A stretch of 39,425 nucleotides of DNA from CAYNEO01 sp964396245 (GCA_964396245.1 CAYNEO010000034.1:1-39425), one strand, 5' to 3'; positions 18,122 through 27,656 are shown, counted from the stretch's first letter. The notes: a model not told the origin generated them from the letters alone. Translations and numbers: made by a program.

Positions 18122-18403
18122 ATGACGGAGGATAGCGGCAGATCAATTGAGTACCCGGTTGACGGCACTCTCGACCTGCATCAGTTCGCCCCCCGGGACA
18201 CCAGGGAGGTGGTTCTGGCCTACATCGATACCTGCCTCGAGAAAAACATCTACAAGATCCGTATCGTGCATGGCAAAGGGATTGGTGTCCAGCGAGAAAT
18301 CGTGCACAGCATCCTGCGGACTCACCCGAATATCTCGGCATTTCGCCACGAAGGCGGCACGGGCGGCGGATGGGGAGCCACCGTCGTTGACTTGCGCGGA
18401 TAA
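18122..18403 (+). CDS. Stand-alone Smr domain protein
   Basis: This 93-residue protein is essentially one Smr domain, the module at the C-terminus of MutS2. The three signatures are present: DLHQF (18-22), RIVHGKG (47-53) and GGGWGATVVDL (81-91), the last being the usual C-terminal GxGxT/V element. Family knowledge: Smr domains bind or nick branched DNA, or cleave RNA in ribosome rescue. Stand-alone forms are common and their targets are usually unknown. GAAGGA lies about 7 bases before the ATG, which supports this start over an upstream in-frame one. It is transcribed away from pepF and converges on the giant gene, from which a hairpin separates it. Confidence 0.88.
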   Translation: MTEDSGRSIEYPVDGTLDLHQFAPRDTREVVLAYIDTCLEKNIYKIRIVHGKGIGVQREIVHSILRTHPNISAFRHEGGTGGGWGATVVDLRG

Positions 18404-18433
18404 ACACACCTTCAGTCAGGACAGCATAACAAA

Positions 18434-18456
18434 AAGCCCCCGCGTTGCGGAGGCTT
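18434..18456 (-). terminator. Hairpin terminator between the Smr gene and the giant gene
   Basis: AAGCCCCCGC (18434-18443) pairs with GCGGAGGCTT (18447-18456) with one mismatch around a 3-base loop. On the leftward strand the stem is followed by a TTTTT run, so it mainly terminates the giant gene. It may also act weakly on the Smr transcript. Confidence 0.78.
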
Positions 18457-18479
18457 CTTGTTCAATCGAAAAGTGGTAT

Positions 18480-21400
18480 TTACTTGAGTAATACCATTTT
18501 TCGCGTGGCGCTGTATTCACCAGCCCTCAGACGATAGAAGTAGACACCAGAGGCGTATCTACCGGCATCCCACTCCACCTTATAATATCCTGCTTGTCCT
18601 TCCTCATTCCACTGATCGACTACCTGCCCGAGAATGTTGTAAATCACGAGTTCCCATTCGCCCGGCTCCGGAAGCGCAAACTCGATAGTCGTGACCGGGT
18701 TAAACGGATTAGGATAATTCTGTGAGAGCGAGTAGGTTTCCGGCAGGCTGTTGAGTCGCGCCGCCATGACATATCCGTCGAAACTGCCGACCTCGATACT
18801 CTTGATTCGTCCCGATGTCCCTAAATCGAGTATCGGACCTTCCGCCAGATACGCCGAGGCATTACGATTATATATCAAAACACGAGTGTCCGCGCCGTCG
18901 AACCGGTACTGAAGTTCCATATCGGTGACGTGTTCGTCGAGCGATGGCCTCGCATCTCCGGCTATGACCAGGTGTATCGCGCCAATCTCCGTGGATGCTT
19001 GCGAGACGGTCAGCACGTTGTTGACCACGCTGAATTCCGCCTCATACGCGGCGCCCGGATTCGGTTTGGGCATACGCTGCGCGTCACCCACAACCACCCT
19101 GATGAGGTAGACGAGGTCGGCCACACTCAGCGAAATACCGTCAGCATTGACATCGGAGGCCGCAATAGCCGCTTCGACCTGCTGACCGGTGCCGAAAGCG
19201 TCGAGACCGTTGACGAAGTAGTTCGAGAACATCACCGCATCGGCGACTTCGTACGCCAGGCCGTTGAGATTGATATCCCCACGGTCGTCGATAGAATCGG
19301 CGCAGATAATATCGATACCGCCGTTCGTGAAATCGACACACCGCATCGGCGTCGGTTTGCCCGGTCCGCCACCCTCGAGACAGGCGTCCGGAGCGCCGTA
19401 CTTGCCCGGGAAACCGTAAGTGTTATCAGTGATATTATCCAGTTCGAAGCCGTACACCTCACGCGATATCCACATCGTGTCGCCGGCCATCGACGAGAAC
19501 GTATTGTCGGCGCAGTTGGCCCAGAAGAACTCGATCGGCACGAACTGACATTCATAATTGCGGTTATTCGAGACAAGGAATTCCATCGAGGCCAGTGTCC
19601 CGACCATGCCGTCGAAGAAACACCCCGGGTGGTATGCGCCGTTGTTGGTCTCGGCCAGGCCGACAATCTTGATCAGGCCCGACGGACAGGCGCCGGTGCA
19701 ATTGCCGTCAATTCCGTACCGGTATGTGAAATACTCCCAACCGCAGGATTCGAACAGCTGACCGGGAGCGGCCGTGAGAGCCGTCAGCACCGAGGCGTCA
19801 TACGAGATCAGGAATTCGAATCCGCCGAGTTTCTTCCCTGAACCATTCAGATTGATATCGACCGATTCGATATGCCCCTGAAGTGTATTGTGCACTTTCT
19901 CAATCTGCACGTGGACGCACTCGTCGATCTCCACGTTCACGCAGATCACCTCGACCGTCTGGAGCCCGCAGGCATCCGTGGCGGTTACCGTGAAGCAATA
20001 GGTTCCGGTCGTATCGGCGTCAAAGCAGATCTGGCCGGTCTGGGAACTGTACGTCCCAGTCGGAGAGACCGTAACGCCGGTCAGGTTGTCGTCCTGATCG
20101 CTGATTGCAACATCGAAACAGAGCTCACCCGGCTGCTCGATAAAGGCCGTGAAATCAGGCGGACCCTGAACGACCGGGGGAGAGTTGAAATCGACATAGA
20201 TCTTCGCCGTATCGACATCGACTGCTCCGCACGAATCAGTGGCCCGCATGATAAGCGTGTACATCTTGTCGACCCCGTAAGTGGTCGCGAAGCACAATTC
20301 GCCGGTCGACGGATTGTAGTTACCGCCCGTGGACAGCTTCTCGACCAGCATCAGGTTGTTGTCCTCGTCGCTCACATCGACATCGATACACAGCGAGTCG
20401 GCCCGGCACAGGAAGACGGTCGTATCGGCGCCAAGGTCAACCACCGGCGGAGCATTGATCCGGAACGTAACCGTAAAGGAGTCCGTGCAACTTGCCCCGC
20501 ATTCGTCAAGACACATCACCACGACTTTCACCGTCTGATCGGCTGTCGGCGTGTATGTCCACTGTCCGCCGGCAATTGATCCCGGACCACGAAGCAATTC
20601 GCAGTGGTCAAAATTGCCGTCGGGATCGGCGCCGCTGACCGGCAGTGAAACTTCGGCGGCCCCACACTGGAAGATGCTGGTATCGTTCGGCACCTGGCAG
20701 ACCGGTGAGGAATTCAAGTCAACCGTCACCAGCGCCGTATCCATGTCAACCTCGCCGCACTCATCGACCGCCCTCAGGATGAACGTATACGTCCCGGCGG
20801 TGTCGGGGGTGAAGCAGATCTGCGAACCGTCGTACGAGCCAACCGGCGTCACGAGGTAACAGCTGTCGAGTCCGAAATCATCGGTGCAGCCGGCCGGCCA
20901 GCAGATCGATGCCGACGCGCACTGTTCGACAGTCTGATCGCTCCCGGCATTCGCGACCGGCGGACTGTTGAAATGTACATTGAGTCCAAGCAGCGCGGTT
21001 GCGTAGCCGCCGCAGTCGTCGGTCACCGTGACGATCAACTCGTAATACCCGGCCGTATCGGCATATATGCAGATTTCATTCGCTACCGTATCGATCGTCG
21101 CGCCGGGTGTCCCAACCTCCTCGAGGACAATATTGTCGTTAGCGTCGCTCGTGATATACGTCCGACAGATCTCTTCCGGTCCGCACAGGTAGACATCTTC
21201 CACCGGCGGAAGGGGCGGCGTTGTCTTCGTTGATTCAAAACTGACCGTCGGGTCGCTATTAATAACCACATTATATATCAGGTTCGTCGTATCCGACTTT
21301 CCACACTCATCCGTCACCGCTACCGTTACGGTGTAGGGGAAAGCGCCCGTCGGCGTGAAACACCACAATCCGTCAGCCGTTACCGAGCCGTTGCCGCTGA

Positions 21401-24400
21401 GTTTTGACCAGGTCAACTGCTGGCCGTCGGCATCCGACGCCTCGAACTGGTAGCAGATCTCCGCCGGATCACACAGGAAGGTATCAACCGGGCTCGCGGG
21501 GTCGACTGCCACCGGCGGGCTGTTTATCGTAATATCCGCCACCACCAGGCAGGTATCGGCGCCGCAGGCGGTGGTCGCAATCACTTCGAGCTCGTAATGA
21601 CCCGATGTATCCGCCGGGAAACAGATATTGCCGCTGGCGTATGTCCCAATTGGGCTGACCGTCACTGTCGCAACGGCCCCCATCACGCCGACCGGTATGC
21701 AGACCGAACCGGCCTGGCAGATGAACTTGTTCTGGGGCGACGGACACGTGATCTGGGGCGCCGTGCCGATATCGACATTGAATACCAACTGGCACTCATC
21801 AGTCCCGCAGTCCGTTTCCGCGGTCAGTTGAATCACGTAAATGCCGCTCGTATCGGCCTGGAAACACAGATCGCCGCCGCTGTATGTACCGAATGAAGTC
21901 GTGACGACCGCTGACGACGGTGTGATATTTATGGTCTGGCACACCTCGTCGGGATCGCACAGGGAGACGTCGATCGCCCCGGCCGGGCAGTCAATATTGG
22001 CTGCCGCACCGTAAGTTACGCTCACAAGAATCGTATCCTCGTCATATGCGCCGCAACTGTCGGTGGCTCGCACTATGAACTCATAGTCACCACTTGCAGT
22101 CGGTGTGAAACAAATGTTGTTGGCGGCAGTGTCGAGCGTGCCGTAACCGGCCACCATCGTCTCGAGAACCTTGCCGTGACCGTCGGGATCATCCACCGTA
22201 TAATTGAGACAGATTTGCTGTTGCGCACAGAGAGCCAGACTGGTGTCATTGCCGAATGCCACCGTCGGCTCCTCGTTCAGCACCACCGTGATCACCGCTT
22301 CGTCGACATCAAACAGGCCGCAGTCATCTTCCGCCCTGAGCGTGAACGTGTACGTACCCGACGCCGTCGGCGTGAAGCATATCTGGGAACCGTCATACGA
22401 GCCGGGACCGTTGAAAATACAATCAGTCAGGTTGCCGTCGGGGTCCGAGCACGACGCCGCCCAGCAAACCTGAGTTGAACTGCAGAGGAACAACGTCTGG
22501 TCTGCCCCGGCATTGGCCACCGGTTCGCTGTTGAGCGTCACCGTGACGTTGATCGTGTCTTCATCGGTCCGCCCGCATTCATCTTCGATTCCCACGATAA
22601 ACTGGTAAGTCCCGTTTGCCGACGGTGTGAAGCAGACCCGTGAATTGGCCAGATCGAGCGTCCCCGGTCCCGCTATCAGCGACACGGTCGTCGGGCGCGG
22701 ATCATTCGGGTCGCTGTACGTGAACGGCAGGCAGATCTGCTCGGGAGTGCAAAGGTCGACCGTCCGGTCCGCACCGAACGCGATAGTCGGCGCCTGGTTA
22801 ATTTCGAACTGAACATTGAACGTCGACTCGCAGAATGCGCCGCAGGCATCCTCACAACGGACTGTCACGCTTACTGCCTGGCTCGAAGTCGGCGTGTAGC
22901 ACCAGTTGCCGCCGGCAAGCGAGCCCGGGCCGGATACGATATGACAGCCGCTCAGATTATTGTCGATATCTGTGGCGTAAGCCGGCAGGCATACTTGCGA
23001 AGCCGTGCACTGGAATATGGTCGTGTCGTTGGGAATGACACAGACCGGATCGGAATTTATCGTTACATTAATCACTGCCGTGTCCAGATCCGTCGCACCG
23101 CAGGCGTCGGTAGCCTGAAGCACGAACGCATAGGTTCCGGAGGCAGCCGGCGTGAAACAGATACTGCTGCCGTCGTACACTCCCGGTCCCGAGATGAGCG
23201 TTCCGCTGGAGAGATTCCCGTTAATATCGGTGCACGATGCCGGCCAGCATATCTGGGCGGGCGCACACTGGGTGACTGTCTGATCGGGCCCGGCATTCGC
23301 TACCGGCGGGCTGTTCAGCGTGTAGTACACCACCACGGTATCATAGCTGACCGCGCCGCACTCATCGGTCGCCTTCAGTACGAACTCGTAATTCCAGGTC
23401 TTGTCCGGCGTGAAACAAATATTCGTGCCGTCGAACGTCCCCGGTCCGGTGATCATTTCCACCGACACGAGATTGTCGTCAGGGTCGCCGGCGCTGGTTG
23501 CCCAGCATATCGGCTGGAACGAGCACTGGAATATCGTCTGGTCGGCGCCGGCATCGACCACCGGAGGCGAGTTGAATTCCACCGGTATCTGGTAGGTTTT
23601 CGTACTGTACGCGCCGCACGAGTCGGTCACCGTGACCGTGAACGAATACGTACCGGCCGTATCCGGCGTGAAACAGACCGTGTTGGCGGCGGTGTCAATG
23701 GTGCCATAGCCCGAGGTCAGCACTTCCGACTCAATATTGTCGTCCGGGTCGGTGGCGGTATAATTGATACACACCTGCTCCTCGTCGCACAGGAACAGGA
23801 TCGGAACACTCCGGGTAAAGGCCAGGACCGGCGGGCTATTAATGGTTACATTGTAGGTGAGCGAGGTCGTATCGGCCTTGCCGCAGGCATCGGTCACAAC
23901 CGCCGTGACCGTCTTGACCGAAGTCACCGTCGGATTACAGCACCAGAGGCCGTCGCTGGTAACCGTTCCGTTCCCCGACAGACGTGTCCACGTCAATGGA
24001 TCACCATCGGGATCGGTCGCCGTAAATTGGTAACATATCTGATCCGCGGCGCACAGGAATGTATCCACCGGCGTGCTCGGATCATCCGCGATCGGCGCAC
24101 TGTCGATCGTAACATCGACTACCACCGTGCAATTCGCCGTTCCGCAATCCGTGGTCGCCTGGATTTGAATTTCGTAGTGGCCCGATGTATCGGCCGGGAA
24201 ACAAAGATTCCCGCCGCTGTAACTGCCTATCGGGCTGACCGTGACCAGCGCGCCCGCACCCATGATGCCGACCGGTATGCAGACCGTCCCGGGCTCGCAT
24301 ATCTCCCTGGTCTGCGGTTCGGGACAGCTAATCTGCGGCGCTTCGCCGATCGTCACGTCGAACACCAGCACGCACTCATCAGTGCCGCAATCGGATTCGG

Positions 24401-27400
24401 CTGTGACAGTAATCTCGTAGGTTCCCGTGGTATCCGCCACAAAACAGAGCTCGCCGGCTGACCAGGTGCCGAACGACGTGGCCACGGTTGCGGTAGTCGG
24501 CGCAATACCAAGCGTCTGACACACCTGGTCCGGGCTGCACAGGGCTACCGATATCGGTCCCGTCGGGCAATCGATAGCGGCATAGGTCCCGAATGTTACC
24601 GACACGACAACCGTATCCTCATCAACCTCGCCGCAGTCGTCGGTGACGCTCACGATGAACTCATACGTACCGGCCGTCGTCGGAGTGAAACAGACCCGGT
24701 TCTGCGCCGTGTCAATTGTGCCGAAACCGGACACCATCGCCTCGATCAGCCCGCTCGGTCCGTCGGGATCGGATACGGTATAATCGAGGCAGATCTCCTG
24801 CGGATCGCACAGGGACAGCGATGAGTCGTTGCCAAGTGCGATCGTCGGCGGGGAATTGACAGTGACATTGTACGTCAGCGTGGTCGTGTCCTTATCGTTA
24901 CACGCATCGGATACGACCGCCGTGGCCGTGTAGGCGCCGCTGGTGGTCGGAGTGAAACACCACAGACCCGTGGGAGTAATCGTGCCGGGACCGGAGAGCA
25001 GACTCCAGGTCAACGCGCCGCCGTTTACATCCGTCGCCGAGAACTGGTAACAGATTTCCTCCGGATCGCACTGGGTGACATCCACGGGGCTGGTCGGATT
25101 GACCGCAACCGGATTCGAGTTGAGCGTCACGTTGTAAGTGATCGATGTCGTGGCATACGCGCCGCAGGAATCGGTCACCTGCACCTCGGCGGTGTAACTC
25201 CCGGTCGCCGTCGGTGTAAAGCAGTACTGGCCGCCCGTGGTGATACTCCCGGGACCGCTGATCAGCGACCATGTGAGCGTACCGCCGTCGGGATCGGTGG
25301 CCGTGAACGTGTGACACAACTGCTGCGGGTCACACAAGAATTGATTGACCGTGGACGGAGCCGACGCGACCGGGGGGCTGTTCTTGTCAACAGTGACAAG
25401 CACCGTATCGCGATCCTCGAGGCCGCACTCATCAACGGCACGGATGATAAAGGTGTACGTCCCCTCACTTGCGGGTGTGAAACATACTTCGGTCCCGTTG
25501 AGTGTGCCCGGTCCCGAGACCAATTCCGCCACGGTCAAATTATTATCTGGATCCGAAAAACTTACCGGTATGCAAATCTGCGAAAAGTCGCAGACGAAAA
25601 TTTGCTGGTCCGCTCCCGCGTTCGCTACCGGCGGGCTGTTACGGGTAACAGTGACATACATCACGTCGGAGCCGACATTCCCGCAGGCGTCGGTGGCCGT
25701 TGCTGTGATCTCGTAGACCCCCGTAGTATCCAGCGTCACACAGATGTCGGTGCTGCTCGGCGACGGCGCCGTCCGGGCCGCCACCGCATCGATCTCAAAA
25801 GTCCCGCTCACACAGTACAGGCGGACCGCATCGAACTGAACGCCGTCCGGCAGATCGAATGTCACCCCGCCCGTGCCCGAACCGACCGTTCCACCCGGCA
25901 CGACATGACTCGTCGTATAGACCGTCGAGCCGTCGTTCATGAACTGCGCTTCCGCTGTGCCGCCGCCGCCCGTGTTCGAGAACAGGACAAAATCGACATT
26001 GGCCCCGTTACAGGTCGTGATTTCCTGAGCAAACCCCAGTATGCAGTAGTTGCCGACCGCAAATGCCACCGAGCCGTCGCCGTCGCCGCCGTCCGGTCCG
26101 CCTGGACCGGGCGTGGTGTAGGTCAGGTCAGTTGGCGCATCCAGCATATAGTAGACCGAGTTGCCCGGTTCGACTCCCGTGGGGAAGGAACCGTTATTGA
26201 CAGAGTGGTCGGCGAAAACAAAATTGGGCAGGTTCACATCCACGCCGGAGAGCGAATTGACCGGCGGGACAAAATCGGATGCTTCGTAAAGCACCTTGCC
26301 CGGATCACCCCCCCCGAGTTGTGTCACCGTGCCGCCCAGCTCGTTGATCCTTCCAACCTGGTCGAAATTCGAAACTGTCCCGCTGTACTGGTCGAGATTC
26401 GTGACCACCGAGGTGACATCGCAATCGTTGTCGAAAATCTCCAGCGGGACACAGAGCTGCTCAGGGGAACAGATGAACAAGCTCGTGTCATCGGGCAGGC
26501 TTACTGCCGGCGCGGTGCTGATCGTGATATCATAAACCACCGTGATTGTATCCACACCACCCGCGCCGTCGTCGACGGTAAAAACAACCGTGTAGAGACC
26601 GGTCGCGAGCGGAGTAAACTCATAGTAACCCGTGACAGGGGAGGCCGACGGAGCCGAGGTAAACGTGCCGGGGCCGGAAACCTTCGTCAGGGTGAGAATG
26701 TCCGATGGATTCGGGTCGGTGGCCGTGACTGTGTCGTATATGGTCTCGCCGTCGCAGATGGTCAGTGTCAGTGTATCGTCATCCAGGGGCGTCACAAAAT
26801 TCGGCGGGTTGTTGAGCGGGCAGAAGAGAGTGGAGAACTGAACCCCGTTTGCCTCATACGCCCAGCTCCCGGCATACCGATCCCCGTAGGTGGTGCCGGT
26901 CGTAATAAGGCCGTTAGCGTTGTAGCTTGCCCCGGGCAGATTTTTCGCCGTAAAACGAGTTGTATTCGGATCATTGACGTCATTGCCCACCTGGTACTGG
27001 TCGGTCACTCCGACATACGTATCCACGAATCCCGGTACGTCCGAGAGCATGATCTTGTCATCGCCAAGATAGATGTTATCTCCGCTGAAATGCGTTCCCC
27101 CGGCTACGCCGGACGACCAGATATTGAAGTCCACAGCACAGCCGGCGACAATCACCCCCATGGTATCACGATAATCGCCGATATTATTCGGTTTGGCATA
27201 GTCCAGCGTGAAGTCCCACCAGATTTCATAGAGATTCTCGGCGATGGAATCCGGCCACTTTACCCAGCCCCAGCGGTCGTTCTGGTAGAGGTCCGGCGTC
27301 AGCTCGAACCCCTGCGCCCAGAAATTGACATTCGGCTGCGGGTCCTGATCCATGATCGCCAGGATCGATCCGTGAAACTGCGATTGCGACTCACCTCGAG

Positions 27401-27656
27401 TGAAGTTGAAATTGGCAATATGCCACGTGCCGCCGATCGTGTCATTCCAGATGTAATATCCGCCCACATGATTGGTGAGCGGATCCGGGAGATCCGGTAT
27501 TCCCTGGAAATACGACGAATCCACTAGATTGTAGTTCGGCGGAGAACCCGGCGGGTTGTTGTCGTACGGCCAGTAGAAATTCGTGTCGGCGAAACTCAGC
27601 GATGCCCCCGTGCTGATAACGATGGCCAAACAGACCAATAGTTTCTTGAAAATCAT
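18480..27656 (-). CDS. Giant secreted Ig-like repeat protein with cohesin-like, dockerin and FlgD-like sorting domains
   Basis: This 3058-residue protein starts at an ATG at 27656, which is followed by a clear signal peptide (1-23); an upstream in-frame start at 27701 would bury it. Residues 24-281 form an unrecognised N-terminal domain. Residues 282-2577 hold about 24 Ig-like repeats of roughly 86 residues, each opening with N(S)PPVA-like residues, carrying (L/I)C...(I/V)C, then CFTP, a GTYxFxV strand and a T-D-x-CG turn. Residues about 2579-2732 look like a cohesin domain (LGGFEFLISYDASVLT). About 2790-2857 is a dockerin-like pair (DINLNGL..., SDVNADGISLSVADLVYLI). About 2973-3058 is the YPNPFNP-type FlgD-like/type IX sorting domain ending KMVLLK. 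Family knowledge: such tails direct proteins to the cell surface. It is likely a fibre or adhesin. The substrate or partner is unknown. Confidence 0.93.
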   Translation of the reverse strand: MIFKKLLVCLAIVISTGASLSFADTNFYWPYDNNPPGSPPNYNLVDSSYFQGIPDLPDPLTNHVGGYYIWNDTIGGTWHIANFNFTRGESQSQFHGSILAIMDQDPQPNVNFWAQGFELTPDLYQNDRWGWVKWPDSIAENLYEIWWDFTLDYAKPNNIGDYRDTMGVIVAGCAVDFNIWSSGVAGGTHFSGDNIYLGDDKIMLSDVPGFVDTYVGVTDQYQVGNDVNDPNTTRFTAKNLPGASYNANGLITTGTTYGDRYAGSWAYEANGVQFSTLFCPLNNPPNFVTPLDDDTLTLTICDGETIYDTVTATDPNPSDILTLTKVSGPGTFTSAPSASPVTGYYEFTPLATGLYTVVFTVDDGAGGVDTITVVYDITISTAPAVSLPDDTSLFICSPEQLCVPLEIFDNDCDVTSVVTNLDQYSGTVSNFDQVGRINELGGTVTQLGGGDPGKVLYEASDFVPPVNSLSGVDVNLPNFVFADHSVNNGSFPTGVEPGNSVYYMLDAPTDLTYTTPGPGGPDGGDGDGSVAFAVGNYCILGFAQEITTCNGANVDFVLFSNTGGGGTAEAQFMNDGSTVYTTSHVVPGGTVGSGTGGVTFDLPDGVQFDAVRLYCVSGTFEIDAVAARTAPSPSSTDICVTLDTTGVYEITATATDACGNVGSDVMYVTVTRNSPPVANAGADQQIFVCDFSQICIPVSFSDPDNNLTVAELVSGPGTLNGTEVCFTPASEGTYTFIIRAVDECGLEDRDTVLVTVDKNSPPVASAPSTVNQFLCDPQQLCHTFTATDPDGGTLTWSLISGPGSITTGGQYCFTPTATGSYTAEVQVTDSCGAYATTSITYNVTLNSNPVAVNPTSPVDVTQCDPEEICYQFSATDVNGGALTWSLLSGPGTITPTGLWCFTPTTSGAYTATAVVSDACNDKDTTTLTYNVTVNSPPTIALGNDSSLSLCDPQEICLDYTVSDPDGPSGLIEAMVSGFGTIDTAQNRVCFTPTTAGTYEFIVSVTDDCGEVDEDTVVVSVTFGTYAAIDCPTGPISVALCSPDQVCQTLGIAPTTATVATSFGTWSAGELCFVADTTGTYEITVTAESDCGTDECVLVFDVTIGEAPQISCPEPQTREICEPGTVCIPVGIMGAGALVTVSPIGSYSGGNLCFPADTSGHYEIQIQATTDCGTANCTVVVDVTIDSAPIADDPSTPVDTFLCAADQICYQFTATDPDGDPLTWTRLSGNGTVTSDGLWCCNPTVTSVKTVTAVVTDACGKADTTSLTYNVTINSPPVLAFTRSVPILFLCDEEQVCINYTATDPDDNIESEVLTSGYGTIDTAANTVCFTPDTAGTYSFTVTVTDSCGAYSTKTYQIPVEFNSPPVVDAGADQTIFQCSFQPICWATSAGDPDDNLVSVEMITGPGTFDGTNICFTPDKTWNYEFVLKATDECGAVSYDTVVVYYTLNSPPVANAGPDQTVTQCAPAQICWPASCTDINGNLSSGTLISGPGVYDGSSICFTPAASGTYAFVLQATDACGATDLDTAVINVTINSDPVCVIPNDTTIFQCTASQVCLPAYATDIDNNLSGCHIVSGPGSLAGGNWCYTPTSSQAVSVTVRCEDACGAFCESTFNVQFEINQAPTIAFGADRTVDLCTPEQICLPFTYSDPNDPRPTTVSLIAGPGTLDLANSRVCFTPSANGTYQFIVGIEDECGRTDEDTINVTVTLNSEPVANAGADQTLFLCSSTQVCWAASCSDPDGNLTDCIFNGPGSYDGSQICFTPTASGTYTFTLRAEDDCGLFDVDEAVITVVLNEEPTVAFGNDTSLALCAQQQICLNYTVDDPDGHGKVLETMVAGYGTLDTAANNICFTPTASGDYEFIVRATDSCGAYDEDTILVSVTYGAAANIDCPAGAIDVSLCDPDEVCQTINITPSSAVVTTSFGTYSGGDLCFQADTSGIYVIQLTAETDCGTDECQLVFNVDIGTAPQITCPSPQNKFICQAGSVCIPVGVMGAVATVTVSPIGTYASGNICFPADTSGHYELEVIATTACGADTCLVVADITINSPPVAVDPASPVDTFLCDPAEICYQFEASDADGQQLTWSKLSGNGSVTADGLWCFTPTGAFPYTVTVAVTDECGKSDTTNLIYNVVINSDPTVSFESTKTTPPLPPVEDVYLCGPEEICRTYITSDANDNIVLEEVGTPGATIDTVANEICIYADTAGYYELIVTVTDDCGGYATALLGLNVHFNSPPVANAGSDQTVEQCASASICWPAGCTDDFGLDSCYLVTPVGSYDGSQICFTPDTAGTYTFILRAVDECGEVDMDTALVTVDLNSSPVCQVPNDTSIFQCGAAEVSLPVSGADPDGNFDHCELLRGPGSIAGGQWTYTPTADQTVKVVVMCLDECGASCTDSFTVTFRINAPPVVDLGADTTVFLCRADSLCIDVDVSDEDNNLMLVEKLSTGGNYNPSTGELCFATTYGVDKMYTLIMRATDSCGAVDVDTAKIYVDFNSPPVVQGPPDFTAFIEQPGELCFDVAISDQDDNLTGVTVSPTGTYSSQTGQICFDADTTGTYCFTVTATDACGLQTVEVICVNVEIDECVHVQIEKVHNTLQGHIESVDINLNGSGKKLGGFEFLISYDASVLTALTAAPGQLFESCGWEYFTYRYGIDGNCTGACPSGLIKIVGLAETNNGAYHPGCFFDGMVGTLASMEFLVSNNRNYECQFVPIEFFWANCADNTFSSMAGDTMWISREVYGFELDNITDNTYGFPGKYGAPDACLEGGGPGKPTPMRCVDFTNGGIDIICADSIDDRGDINLNGLAYEVADAVMFSNYFVNGLDAFGTGQQVEAAIAASDVNADGISLSVADLVYLIRVVVGDAQRMPKPNPGAAYEAEFSVVNNVLTVSQASTEIGAIHLVIAGDARPSLDEHVTDMELQYRFDGADTRVLIYNRNASAYLAEGPILDLGTSGRIKSIEVGSFDGYVMAARLNSLPETYSLSQNYPNPFNPVTTIEFALPEPGEWELVIYNILGQVVDQWNEEGQAGYYKVEWDAGRYASGVYFYRLRAGEYSATRKMVLLK
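20457..22277 (-). repeat. Super-repeat block B (R16-R22) of the giant gene
   Basis: These seven units match block A in order: R16 (NDTSLALC, DCPAGA linker), R17 (VCQTINITP), R18 (CIPVGVMGAV), R19 (ASPVDTFLC), R20 (YITSDANDN), R21 (SDQTVEQC) and R22 (CQVPNDTSIFQC). R6/R16, R9/R19 and the start of R10/R20 are each exactly 2,580 bp apart. R12/R21 and R13/R22 are 2,346 and 2,343 bp apart, explained by the absence of one 258-bp unit (R11) and about 24 extra bases in R20. Confidence 0.82.
22800..24857 (-). repeat. Super-repeat block A (R6-R13) of the giant gene
   Basis: These eight units have the same order of subtypes as block B. R6 starts NSPPTIALGND and ends with a DCPTGP linker; R7 has VCQTLGIAP; R8 has CIPVGIMGAG; R9 has STPVDTFLC; R10 has INYTATDPDDN; R11 and R12 are ADQT/PDQT types; R13 has CVIPNDTTIFQC. 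Block A keeps R11, which block B lacks. Confidence 0.82.

Larger units (their letters stand above)
19926..26813 (-). repeat. Array of about 24 Ig-like repeats inside the giant gene
   Basis: The array covers 2296 residues. I number the repeats R1-R24 from the N-terminus: R1 begins at 26813, R3 at 25640, R6 at 24857, R11 at 23573, R12 at 23315, R13 at 23057, R14 at 22799, R16 at 22277, R21 at 20969, R22 at 20714, R23 at 20456, R24 at 20186. Most units are 84-92 residues. R7, R8, R17 and R18 are shorter (about 70-80) and lack the NSPPVA opening. R2 carries a long insertion. The repeats are diverged at DNA level, so this is an old array and not a slippage tract. Confidence 0.88.

Noticed and set aside
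19926..26813. The regularly spaced repeats as a CRISPR array or DNA-level tandem repeat
   Set aside because: The units are about 258 bp, coding, diverged at DNA level and conserved at protein level as Ig-like domains.
25311..27527. 738-codon rightward open frame opposite the giant gene (and a 506-codon one at 22941-24461)
   Set aside because: They lie wholly antisense to the giant gene, whose repeats, signal peptide and domains are unmistakable. The open frames follow from its codon use, and the translation is Arg/His-rich and unlike any family.
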